Origin: Bacteroidota bacterium
GTDB taxonomy: Bacteria > Bacteroidota > Ignavibacteria > SZUA-365
Direction of reading: 5' to 3'
DNA: 53,827 nt
Assembly (NCBI GenBank): GCA_003246455.1
Contig: QKAF01000107.1
Span: forward strand, 1 to 53,827
In this document: positions 36,701 through 43,527 of the stretch, in pieces
Numbering within the stretch: the first letter of the stretch is position 1
How the letters are laid out: each line of letters begins with the position of its first letter
Notes under the pieces: model-generated
The model's database searches: none
Seen by the model: only the letters and a program-made list of their open reading frames with translations
What the model was told of the DNA's origin: nothing
Program-made: the position numbers and the translations under genes

Positions 36701-36719
36701 CAGTGGTACATCGTTGCAT
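30744..36719 (-). CDS. Giant secreted adhesin-like protein with tandem HYR-like repeats and T9SS domain
   Basis: The 1,991-aa product has a signal peptide (to about 23) and an N-terminal globular region (about 24-280). A SdrD-B-like domain (about 285-345, GLKWHDIDGNQ) and several Ig/PKD-like modules with paired Cys (about 435-710) follow. Then come nine tandem ~90-aa repeats, each with DTTPP, TTVECDG, FVPTCGGAGYVDV and FYATDDCGN-type motifs and about four Cys. A last HYR-like unit and a ~250-aa segment precede a T9SS type A sorting domain (about 1905-1991, NHPNPFNPVTTITY ... KMMLVK). The start is preceded by GAGGAGG. It is probably a surface adhesin or matrix protein; no enzyme motif is seen. 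A perfect terminator follows and a ~300-nt leader precedes it. Confidence 0.9.
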   Translation of the reverse strand: MQRCTTACAVLLILLGLSVPLHAQTGWGVQRYEGFKADTTGNGSLNLGWSTGNLGNTWNEGEWVPYVLTLKNVDLTNPNFTDISICFDFTRGNLDARFIDLVRGLQIGTTGLSNSQGWPSDTAGTAFPLTTRFELETAQNSQGLNAWGTEYHWAGYRLLNIDSTQMNRNTLGQIGAPDDATRCFTITRQDIINAYGGMINVPNTTTFYIYFNLHEAQTFIWDHSLQSQLNTSPTDFWGGYVYGYSAFASDVRHGSGFVSGSSGHTYLVTGNKTVPIPIPPQPAGELSGLKWHDIDGNQVQNGNETVLDGWPIYISTIIGGLPISDTVITNASGLWSITGLPQAHYVVSEELANGPTTGLSAGYTNAAPAFAQTPPSEWVETYPDVNSSGTYLQGTATMPAGILLGQGPVSWDADMTGTNIVGGINFGNHIPAPVCAVFPADTTICDESQVTLTAQRIAQGTPPYTYAWSGPNNFSANTQSIVVPAAAAGTYTVVLTDANGLSSSGCSGIVRVFPIPDFEIAGDSVVCEFSVGNTFWASFAPNSPVPIDSIVAWQWSISGNGSITSGTTSDSVTVSASGTGSFTLTLTVTDVYGCTETESRTITVKSNPVCSITPVGDVCPGSTGNIFSAPVGAFTYAWSISGNGSINGSTIGQTVSVDAGVAVGSFTLMLTITETTFPYCSSTCSLTVAVRDITPPVITCTADTTIECPAPTVLPFTTPTAVDNCDPNPVVVISNTVMAPGSCPNSYSVTRTWVATDTYGNADSCSQTVFVIDTTPPVVTAARDTTVECDGSGNLAELNAWLGSNGGGTAQDACGSVTWSNNFSGLSDLCGETGSATVTFYATDDCGNVDSTSATFTIVDTTPPVIVAAQDTTVECDGNGNLANLNSWLANHGGATATDQCSDFSWSHNYNALNFVSTCGGAGYVDVTFYATDDCGNVDSTSARLTIVDTTPPAITTAAQDTTVECDGNGNIADLNNWLANHGGAVATDVCSAFSWTHNYNANNFVPTCGGAGYVDVMFTATDTCGNASTTSARFTIVDTTPPDITVAAQDTTVECDGNGNLTDLNSWLANHGGAAATDICSAFGWTHNYSPLNFVPTCGGAGYVDVTFYATDDCGNVDSTSARFTIVDTTPPAITTAAQDTTVECDGSGNITDLNNWLANHGGAVASDVCSAFSWTHNYNANSFVPTCGGAGYVDVTFYATDTCGNTSSTSARFTIVDTTPPAITTAAQDTTVECDGGGNIADLNNWLANHGGAVASDVCSAFSWTHNYNANSFVPTCGGAGYVDVTFYATDTCGNTSSTGARFTIVDTTPPDITVAAQDTTVECDGNGNLANLNSWLANHGGAVASDVCSGFSWTHNYDPIRFVPTCGGAGYVDVTFYATDDCGNADSTSARFTIVDTTPPAITTAAQDTTVECDGSGNTAGLNSWLANHGGAVATDACSSFSWTHNYSANRFVPTCGGAGYIDVTFYATDACGNADSTSARFTIVDTTPPAITTAAQDTTVECDGTGNLSGLNSWIANQGGAIASDVCSDFAWTHNYNANNFVPNCGSTGYVDVTFYATDSCGNASSTMARFSIVDTAPPSITGAPDDTVACGQPILFIDPIYADNCDQNPALVVVLDTIIYNGGIITHVKSWKAVDACANESNVVTQTITELCNQFGSLTQGFYGNPGGAFCGTGQGTAALIDSLLMLSGDTITVGQLGAGSLTIITGDAACVIQYLPGGGTPVALAQDYRFSSPNCSITPSGMPLNSQGRFDNILLSQTITLALNLRLDTTLASSFYLPPPATPWMRTEGSDYVNGICLDGDDLPDSTFQNFYFPPNVLSALNSNGSNKTAADLLAMANLALAGVTPVGVSLADIVAALDAINKGFDAARFFGGYYVTPPPKAARTEAVPQGFELHQNHPNPFNPVTTITYTLPEYSTVYLAVYNSLGEEVAVLVNEEMPAGTHAIMWNSSSAGVNVSSGVFTYRILAKGQDGTIFHDQRKMMLVK
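31972..34405 (-). repeat. Nine tandem ~270-bp repeats inside the adhesin gene
   Basis: The motif encoding DTTPP recurs at fixed distances: seven consecutive units of exactly 270 bp (90 aa), preceded in protein order by units of 267 and 261 bp. The units share long near-identical DNA stretches, for example the segment encoding TAAQDTTVECDG. This points to recent duplication or gene conversion in addition to protein-level repetition. Confidence 0.9.
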
Positions 36720-37099
36720 TCTCTATTTCCTCCTCAACTGTTAAAGCGGTGTGTGTGTGGTATACGTGGCTCAACCGAGGACGCATGTGGGACGTCACAC
36801 GGATTTTATCCGATCAACCACTGCTGTTCCTGCATTCACCGGTTCTCCGCGGCATGCGCGTGCTGCAGCGTGATCCGTCGCTCTCGTCCTTCTGTCACGA
36901 GACAGGCGAATCCTCTTACAGCAATGAACCTTTTGGAACCGAGCCAGTCGTACCTCTCTGCGCATCTTTGCACCGACGATGCGCGAAAAGGAACCGACCT
37001 CGTGGTTTACGGATAATTTGACTCCCTAATATCTACTTATGAAAGAAAAAAGTCAAGGATTATTTTATTTTTTTTCCTCGGGGGGATGAATCCCTTTCG
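36720..37099. other. Intergenic region with long structured leader of the adhesin gene
   Basis: The 380-bp gap lies between two genes on the minus strand. Its distal part is AT-rich and holds the candidate promoter at 37028-37056. The remaining ~300 nt would be the untranslated leader of the adhesin gene. It contains a 7-bp hairpin (GCGCATC/GATGCGC, 36960-36984), two copies of CGGTTCC, and CGGAT-TTT-ATCCG at 36800-36812. No known riboswitch was recognised. Confidence 0.4.
37028..37056 (-). promoter_or_regulatory. Candidate promoter of the adhesin gene
   Basis: On the minus strand TTGACT (37051-37056), a 17-bp spacer and GATATT (37028-37033) lie in an A/T-rich segment about 300 nt before the start codon. 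Confidence 0.4.
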
Positions 37100-40000
37100 C
37101 TAGCGAAGCAGAAGCATGCGCCCGACCCGCGTGTTATTGCTCCCTTGCAGACGATAGTAGTAGGTACCGGACGGCAGAAGCTCCGCATCGAATTGGACGA
37201 TGTGCCGACCCGCTTGCATTGCCACGCCGTGAAGCAGTTGTTTCACGTCCCTTCCGTATGTGTCGAATACGGCGAGTGTTACATTCATGCTGCGGGGTAG
37301 TTCAAAACCGATCATGGTCGACGGATTGAATGGATTCGGATAATTCCCGTGGAGGATAATCGATTCGGCCGCGGATGCGGCGGAAGGAGTCCCTGTTGAA
37401 CCACTCCAGGGCAGGTGGATATACCTGGCTTTGTGCATCTCCTGTCGATACCATGCGCTGATATCCGGACTGTTCTGTATGCGCGCGTCCCCCCACCCGG
37501 GATAAGCCTGCACCGGCCAGTTGGCATCGATATAGCTGAAACCCTTGATCTCGGTGTGAGCGGCGATGAAATCCCAGAATTTAACGAACCAAGCGTCCCA
37601 GTCATTCTGGCTGTCGACAGCGTCCGCGCTGATGTTCATCCCCTTCGCCGAGGTCTCGCTCATGTAGACGGGTTTCCCCTTCTGCCGCGCCATCGCAAGG
37701 AAACGCTCGGACTTCCCCTTCCGCGTGATGCTGCCTCGTTCATAGTCGGGCAGCGTCATGTCGAAATCCTGCGGATCGAAAAGGTCGAGTCCGAACCAAT
37801 CGACATACTCGTCGCCCGGATACCAGAGTGCGCCTTGCGCGTCGGTGGAATCGAAGTTATTCGGACCTGCGGGATAATAGCACCAGATAGTTGCGACAGA
37901 GTCACGGAAGCCGCGTGCTGCGAACATGTCGGTGATCTTGCGGAACATGGTCACGTAGAGATGCTCGTGATACCCGTTCCATGCGCCGTTGAATTCCCCG
38001 CCGATGCGAAGGAACATCGCCTTTCCGTATTCCTTCGAGAGCGTTATGATACTGTCGATGACTGCGTCATACTGTGAAGAAACCGCGATAACACTGTCGG
38101 TCGCGACGTCACTCGTCAGGAAAAGACTCAGTTCCGGGATAAACCCGATGGAATCCGCGGAGCGGAAAAACGCGCCCAGCTGGCGCAGGGTCTGTGCGGG
38201 ACCCCTCGTCCCCGGAATGCTGAAAAACATGCCCCGCGATGCAGGTTGTATGTTTTCATTGTTCAGCGCGGAAAGGTATCCGCCGACAGGGTCGACACCA
38301 CCGCCTTCGAACGTCATGGTCTGGACGCCGTGATAGACCCTGCCGTCCTCCGGTTCGAGCAGAGCGCGCGAGGTATCGGGCTCTGCCTGGAATTCCCATA
38401 CCAGAACGCGTGGTTCCTGGGACACGCTCAGCGACGGGACAAGCTGCCGGACCGAACCCGTTCCGTGCAGCGTTCCGAATATGTCATAGATCTTCAGAAC
38501 GACGGCGTCCTTCGGAATGATGGGGGTGTATAATTCGTCCGTGCTGTCGCTGTCCGACAGGGCATCGCGCCAGACAACGTCGACAAGCTTGTCTTCCGTG
38601 AAACGGTATGCCGCGAATCCGCCACCGGATACATCGGCCGGCGGCGAGGCAGGTTCAATCAGCGACCGCAGGAATACATATGCGTCGGCGGCCAGGTAAC
38701 GCTGACCGCGGTCGGAATACAGACCGAAAAATCGATCCGGCGGCGCGCCGACGACGGGCGTACAGATCCCCTCCAGGCCTGCCGCCATGCCGAATATCCA
38801 CTTCCGTACCATGTCGCCGGCATGGAAGCGTTCCTCGTACACCGTTTCTCCCTGCGCCTCCAGCTGCATCGCCGCTTCGGCGGCGAACCAGGGCTTCAGC
38901 GTCCCGCCCGAGTCTATCACTGCCCGTTCGAACGCCGACATATTCTCGCGGAGGAAGCGCGGTTTGAAATGATAGTGGATATCGAACCAGTCCAGCCAGT
39001 CGGTCTGACCGGCGATCGCGTCCATCCAGTACGTTTCGGGCATGCCTGTCTGCCCCTGCTGCCTGCGCCGGAAATCGCTCCAGCTGCTGATCGGCAGCGG
39101 CCACTGCCGCTCGTACATCGCGTTGAACAGCGTTATCAGCGAATCCTGCGCTTCCGGATGCGCTTCTCCATACGCGAACCAGATCCGTTCCAGCTGTGCG
39201 TAATAATAGAATCCGCCATGCGAGACCTGGATACGGGCGCCGTTTTCCGCGGCGGCCCTGTGGGCGGCGAGATACACGGTGCGCAGACAGCGGATGTAAT
39301 CCTCGACGTCCTGCGGATACGTCTGCTCCGTCGTCATCCAGTGATCGGGGTACTGCGGCTCGTTTCCGTACCGGAGGTAGCCCAGCACCGACGGATTGCG
39401 TTTCGCCGCATGCTCCACCAGGCGATAGGCATAATCGTAAAGGGACTCGGAATACCCGCGCTCGGGAACCGTCGTTGTGAGGGGAATCGAGCGGTCGAGA
39501 TCATCCGGTGCGCGTGCTTCGCCGCCGCTCGCCCACGACGAAGCCGGGGTGAGAAGGAACACTGCCTTCGCGCCACGCTGTGCCGTGAAATCGACAGCCT
39601 GATCGAGCCCGCCCCAGCTGAACGTGTCGTCCGGTCGCTCGACGCGGTCCCACACGAATCCCCATGCGATATACCGGGGATTCCAGTCGTCGTAGACCTC
39701 CCCCGGGAGGGACATGTCAATGTTCCGCAGCCCCCAGTAGCCAGCGGACGCGGGGGGCGACGGTTCCAGCTTCCTCACAACCTCCCGTACGAGGTTCGTC
39801 ATCGTGTACGATTGCGTTTCCGGAAGCCATGCTCCCGGCAGCTGGTACCAGGACTGTATCCAGTATCCGTCCGGTTTCCCCACGCGCTGATGGTAAAGAT
39901 CGATCAGCGCAAGCGTCTGCTCCGAATACCCCTGCGCGTTGCGACCGGCATTCGTATTGAAAATCATGTTGACCTTCATCCCCATTCCCCTTGCTGCGAT

Positions 40001-41545
40001 GTCGAGTTCCGCCAGCCGCTGCATCCAGTCCACACCGGCAATGAGTGCGGGCTGATTCGACTGCGCCCTTCCCGTTGCGTAGTCATAGGGATTGTCGACG
40101 GTCAGCCCGTCAAAATACAGTCCGCTCACGGCCTGCTCTGCCGCCACGGCGTCGAGAACGTCCATGTACTGCCCGTACCCCTCGCTGTGGCCGTCAATTG
40201 CGAAGTACGAGGGAGTGTTCCCCCACGCCCAGTTGGGGAAATTCGTCAGCAGATTTATCTCGATGCCCGGAATGGAATCCCTCCACATCCGGACCACTTT
40301 CGAGAGCTCCGTAACCGCGCTGGCGATGGTGTGATAGTTCGACTGGACATTGTTGGGGAACAGCATGCGGCGGATGGGACCGTCCATGTCGAGCATGTCG
40401 ATGCTGCGGCCGGGATCGATGCTTTTGATCAGATCGATCAGCGGTTTGACGCTGGCGTACTCCTGCTGGAATGACGCGAGGGCGGTCTGCTCTCCCTTCG
40501 AAGCATGCCAGTCGAGCAGTCCTCCCAGTTCGACGGCGATTTTCACATCGTGCGCGAGCAGCGCCGAAACGAAAGTACGTGCCGAATCAGGATCGATGCG
40601 GGTGCTGATATTTCCGATGTACATTTTCAGAATATCGAGCTTGCCGAGAGTCTCGGCCCATCGAGCCGTATCCGCGAGCACCCAGGGATTCCCGTAGCAC
40701 ATCGCGACGCGCGGGGCCGACGGCGAAGGATTGACGTACTTCACCTCCGATTCGAAACGCTGAAGAAAGTCCTCAAGGGAACCCTGTCCGAAATAGAATC
40801 TGCTGATGACGGTCTTCTCCTCCCCGACCGGAATGGATCCAAAATCGGTCGCGGAATGAATGCAGCACCGATCAAGGTTGTCGAAGAGAAAACAGGATTT
40901 TGGACTCGTGGCGGCCATATACGACCTGCCGTCCTCAGACATCGTCACGATATAGGAATCGTCGCTTCGATCGGGACTCGTCGCCTTGAAGCCCTCGATA
41001 AAGGGAGAGACGGGAGCGTATCCATCATTCAGATAGAACTGCACGGTCGCCATGGACCCGTTGTTGATACGCGTTGTTCCATCCATGCGAAACGGCCGCC
41101 CGCCTTTGGACATGTACGTCCGTTCCAGTGTCCAGTCCTGGAAAGCCGGCGCTCCGGCGGGATTGAGGCAGTTGAATGCGAAGACATTCGTCCATGCCGT
41201 CCGTCCCAGGTTGCGCACTGTCATCGTCGCGTCGACATGGTCCGTGGCCGGGGTCAGGACGAGGGAGTACGAGATCTTCCCCGGAGACGTCCACTCCTGC
41301 CTTACCGCTCCGCTCGCATCCGGACCTTCCCATTGAGGAGCTGCCTCCGGGAAATTAAGGATCATACCTTCCGATGACCCGATTGTTTCGGGCAGACCGA
41401 GAATGAACGACTGCCGCGAAATTCCTGGAACACGGACGGTGCAGGCCATTTGTCCTTGCTGCGGTGTCAGCGTTATCGTCTGAGCGGTCAGGGCTGTCGG
41501 TATGGTTATGGCCATCAGGATGAAAAGTGTCACAACGTGTTTCAT
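37100..41545 (-). CDS. Three-barrel secreted glycoside hydrolase-like protein with T9SS domain
   Basis: The 1,481-aa product has a signal peptide (to about 22) and a beta-rich N-terminal domain (about 25-260). Three TIM-barrel-like regions follow. Barrel A (about 270-595) has no recognised family. Barrel B (about 600-960) looks like clan A (GH39/GH42/GH5-like): FVWDRVERPDDTFSW, putative acid/base E729 in RYGNEPQ and nucleophile E890 in WFAAEA, then a small beta domain. Barrel C (about 1070-1375) resembles GH26 mannanases: E1184 in RIGGEFNGAW and E1297 in PVYMSETSAKG. A T9SS domain (about 1395-1481, HGNYPNPFNPSTMIGF ... MLLLR) ends it. The start at 41545 gives the signal peptide; the open frame runs 105 codons further through noncoding-looking sequence. 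It likely degrades a complex polysaccharide. Confidence 0.8.
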   Translation of the reverse strand: MKHVVTLFILMAITIPTALTAQTITLTPQQGQMACTVRVPGISRQSFILGLPETIGSSEGMILNFPEAAPQWEGPDASGAVRQEWTSPGKISYSLVLTPATDHVDATMTVRNLGRTAWTNVFAFNCLNPAGAPAFQDWTLERTYMSKGGRPFRMDGTTRINNGSMATVQFYLNDGYAPVSPFIEGFKATSPDRSDDSYIVTMSEDGRSYMAATSPKSCFLFDNLDRCCIHSATDFGSIPVGEEKTVISRFYFGQGSLEDFLQRFESEVKYVNPSPSAPRVAMCYGNPWVLADTARWAETLGKLDILKMYIGNISTRIDPDSARTFVSALLAHDVKIAVELGGLLDWHASKGEQTALASFQQEYASVKPLIDLIKSIDPGRSIDMLDMDGPIRRMLFPNNVQSNYHTIASAVTELSKVVRMWRDSIPGIEINLLTNFPNWAWGNTPSYFAIDGHSEGYGQYMDVLDAVAAEQAVSGLYFDGLTVDNPYDYATGRAQSNQPALIAGVDWMQRLAELDIAARGMGMKVNMIFNTNAGRNAQGYSEQTLALIDLYHQRVGKPDGYWIQSWYQLPGAWLPETQSYTMTNLVREVVRKLEPSPPASAGYWGLRNIDMSLPGEVYDDWNPRYIAWGFVWDRVERPDDTFSWGGLDQAVDFTAQRGAKAVFLLTPASSWASGGEARAPDDLDRSIPLTTTVPERGYSESLYDYAYRLVEHAAKRNPSVLGYLRYGNEPQYPDHWMTTEQTYPQDVEDYIRCLRTVYLAAHRAAAENGARIQVSHGGFYYYAQLERIWFAYGEAHPEAQDSLITLFNAMYERQWPLPISSWSDFRRRQQGQTGMPETYWMDAIAGQTDWLDWFDIHYHFKPRFLRENMSAFERAVIDSGGTLKPWFAAEAAMQLEAQGETVYEERFHAGDMVRKWIFGMAAGLEGICTPVVGAPPDRFFGLYSDRGQRYLAADAYVFLRSLIEPASPPADVSGGGFAAYRFTEDKLVDVVWRDALSDSDSTDELYTPIIPKDAVVLKIYDIFGTLHGTGSVRQLVPSLSVSQEPRVLVWEFQAEPDTSRALLEPEDGRVYHGVQTMTFEGGGVDPVGGYLSALNNENIQPASRGMFFSIPGTRGPAQTLRQLGAFFRSADSIGFIPELSLFLTSDVATDSVIAVSSQYDAVIDSIITLSKEYGKAMFLRIGGEFNGAWNGYHEHLYVTMFRKITDMFAARGFRDSVATIWCYYPAGPNNFDSTDAQGALWYPGDEYVDWFGLDLFDPQDFDMTLPDYERGSITRKGKSERFLAMARQKGKPVYMSETSAKGMNISADAVDSQNDWDAWFVKFWDFIAAHTEIKGFSYIDANWPVQAYPGWGDARIQNSPDISAWYRQEMHKARYIHLPWSGSTGTPSAASAAESIILHGNYPNPFNPSTMIGFELPRSMNVTLAVFDTYGRDVKQLLHGVAMQAGRHIVQFDAELLPSGTYYYRLQGSNNTRVGRMLLLR

Positions 41546-41850
41546 GCGGCGGGCCTTGTTTGCTGGTGAAATGGGGGAAATCGTATGATTTGGTCGCGGG
41601 GGCGAAGAAAGATGACTCGAGTTGATGGGAACTGACAGCACAGGGGGCACCATGGTTACAGGTTCCGCGGATGAATCTTCTCCCATGCTCCGCGGCTGCG
41701 AGTCCTGTATCGGCCGACATGGAGTCCACGACGGCGGGAAGCCATGAGTGAAATTACCCGCCGGGTTGTTATTTTTGATTTCGGAAGTCTGTCCGCACCT
41801 CACCTTCGGAGCTCGTGCCCGCGAGCCCCGGAGCAATCGTCTGGCACTGC
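41546..41850. other. Divergent intergenic region with several GC-rich hairpins
   Basis: The region lies between the divergent glycosidase and cation exchanger genes. Two inverted repeats stand out: CCGCGGA/TCCGCGG (41665-41695) and CGGCGGG/CCCGCCG (41732-41763), the latter followed on plus by a T-rich tract. They could be regulatory leader structure or a terminator. No promoter could be assigned. Confidence 0.35.
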
Positions 41851-42840
41851 ATGCTATCACCTGACATCCTCCTCGCCATCCTCGCCCTTAGCGCCGGACT
41901 CGCCGTTCTCGTCTGGAGCGCCGATCGCTTCGTCGACGGGGCCGCCGCGCTGGCGAGAATCTTCGGTATGCCCCCGCTTCTTATCGGCATGATCATCGTC
42001 GGATTCGGGACGTCCGTCCCGGAAATGATCGTCTCCGCCTTTGCCGCACTGCAGGGCAATCCGGAACTCGCCCTGGGAAACGCCTACGGCTCGAACGTCG
42101 CGAACATCGCGCTCATTCTCGGTATCACCGCGCTGGTCAATCCCATCCGCATCGGTTCCGGTATCGTGCGGCTCGAAATGCCGATTCTCCTGGGGGTCAC
42201 CGCGTTCGCGGGAGTGGAAGTGTACACCGGCGATCTGACACGCGTCGATGCTCTGCTTCTGCTTGTGGTGTTCACCGCCCTGATGGGTTGGAGCCTGTGG
42301 CAGAATGCGCACAAGGACCGCGACCATCTGGCCCAGGAAATGGAGGAGGAACTCGCGACGAAGTCCATGTCCCGGCGGCCAGCAGTGCTGTGGACGGCCA
42401 CGGGACTCATCCTGCTCGTTGCCAGTTCACGCGCGCTCGTGTGGGGTGCTGTCGAGATCGCCTCGGCCATCGGCATCAGCGATCTCGTTATCGGGCTGAC
42501 CGTCGTCGCGCTCGGGACCTCCCTGCCCGAACTCGCCTCCTCGCTCGCCGCGGTAAAAAAGAACGAGCACGATATCGCGCTCGGAAACGTCCTCGGATCG
42601 AATCTGTTCAACACACTCGCTGTTGTCGGTATTGCGGGAGCCATTTCCCCTCTGCGCGTTCCTGCGGAGGTGCTCACGCGCGATTACCCGGTCATGGCCG
42701 CACTCACGCTGCTTCTTTTTCTCCTGCTGTACGGCTTCAGACACGGCGGGCAGCTCACGCGCGCGAAGGGCGCCCTGCTCCTGGGCACTTACGCCGCATA
42801 TACGCTTTACCTCATCATGACAACGGTCCGTTTCCTCTGA
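41851..42840 (+). CDS. Calcium/sodium:cation antiporter (CaCA family, YrbG-like)
   Basis: The 329-aa membrane protein has about ten helices and the two inverted alpha-repeat signatures of the CaCA family: GFGTSVPEMIVSAF with ALGNAYGSNVANI (about 55-90), and ALGTSLPELASSLAA with ALGNVLGSNLFNT (about 210-250). These acidic Glu residues and Asn residues bind Ca2+ and the counter-ion. Length fits the family. The start at 41851 puts the first helix at the N-terminus as in YrbG-type proteins; a GTG at 41815 is an in-frame alternative. It is convergent with the next gene. Confidence 0.9.
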   Translation: MLSPDILLAILALSAGLAVLVWSADRFVDGAAALARIFGMPPLLIGMIIVGFGTSVPEMIVSAFAALQGNPELALGNAYGSNVANIALILGITALVNPIRIGSGIVRLEMPILLGVTAFAGVEVYTGDLTRVDALLLLVVFTALMGWSLWQNAHKDRDHLAQEMEEELATKSMSRRPAVLWTATGLILLVASSRALVWGAVEIASAIGISDLVIGLTVVALGTSLPELASSLAAVKKNEHDIALGNVLGSNLFNTLAVVGIAGAISPLRVPAEVLTRDYPVMAALTLLLFLLLYGFRHGGQLTRAKGALLLGTYAAYTLYLIMTTVRFL

Positions 42841-42866
42841 CCGCTCGCCTTCCGCAAACGAAATCC

Positions 42867-43358
42867 CTATTTGATGGCAGCCTGAATGTCGCGCGCGATG
42901 GCGATCAGCTTGGTTTTCAAGTCCGTGGTTCCCGGATGATCGAGATGGATATGAACGATCAGCTTTGAGTTCAGCAGAACCGACAGCTGCTTCCATTTCT
43001 CCGACATCACCGCCTTGCGGCCGATACCGGTCACCGGGCTGCCATCCTTGTAGGTGGCACGAACGCGCTCGAAGTCCTTCTCGGCGCCGACCTCCGCGAA
43101 CACCACCAGCAGCTTGCTGCCCGACGGCGCCACGCCCGCCTTCAGCCGCAGTGCGTCGCCTTTCTCCGGGACTCCCCACACGACGGTTGCCGTGGGATAC
43201 GTTTTCTTCTTGAATTCCTCGAATTTCACCTCCTCCCCCTTCGCAAGCGCGAAGTGCTTTCGCACGTAATCGCCGGTGATGATATGGTCGTAGGGCTGAC
43301 TGAACGCCGCAACGGAAAGGAAGAGAAAACTCAGCGCTGAAAAGAAAAGTCGAAGCAT
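42867..43358 (-). CDS. Small secreted protein of unknown function
   Basis: The 163-aa product has a signal peptide (to about 20, VAAFSQ) and a mixed alpha/beta body with charged segments (EEVKFEEFKKKTYPTATVVWG and GRKAVMSEKWKQLSV). The C-terminal helix is amphipathic. No family was recognised. The start at 43358 was chosen for the signal peptide and an AGG upstream. It lies between the convergent exchanger gene and the arginine operon, and the ~170-bp gap to argH contains nothing recognisable. Confidence 0.7.
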   Translation of the reverse strand: MLRLFFSALSFLFLSVAAFSQPYDHIITGDYVRKHFALAKGEEVKFEEFKKKTYPTATVVWGVPEKGDALRLKAGVAPSGSKLLVVFAEVGAEKDFERVRATYKDGSPVTGIGRKAVMSEKWKQLSVLLNSKLIVHIHLDHPGTTDLKTKLIAIARDIQAAIK

Positions 43359-43527
43359 ATCGGACCTGCCAGGGTTTCGGAGAATATCTATCGGAGAATG
43401 TGTACGCATACCGCGGAGTGGTGTTCCGGGCACGAACCATGTTTACAGGAGAAACTACGCAACCGCAGGTATAAAGGTCAACGCGGATTTTATCGATGCC
43501 GCATTTCGTAGTACAGACCCGCGCGCA

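Noticed and set aside
36960-36984. c-di-GMP riboswitch in the adhesin leader
   Set aside because: Some words (AAACC, GCAAAG) recall the class, but the expected pairing and the tetraloop/receptor elements could not be laid out.
38822-40474. 550-aa open frame antisense to the glycosidase gene
   Set aside because: No recognisable domain or ribosome binding site; the opposite frame has clear catalytic motifs, a signal peptide and a sorting domain.
41546-41860. Extension of the glycosidase gene to 41860
   Set aside because: The extra 105 residues are Pro/Ser/Arg-rich and would bury a clear signal peptide that begins at 41545.
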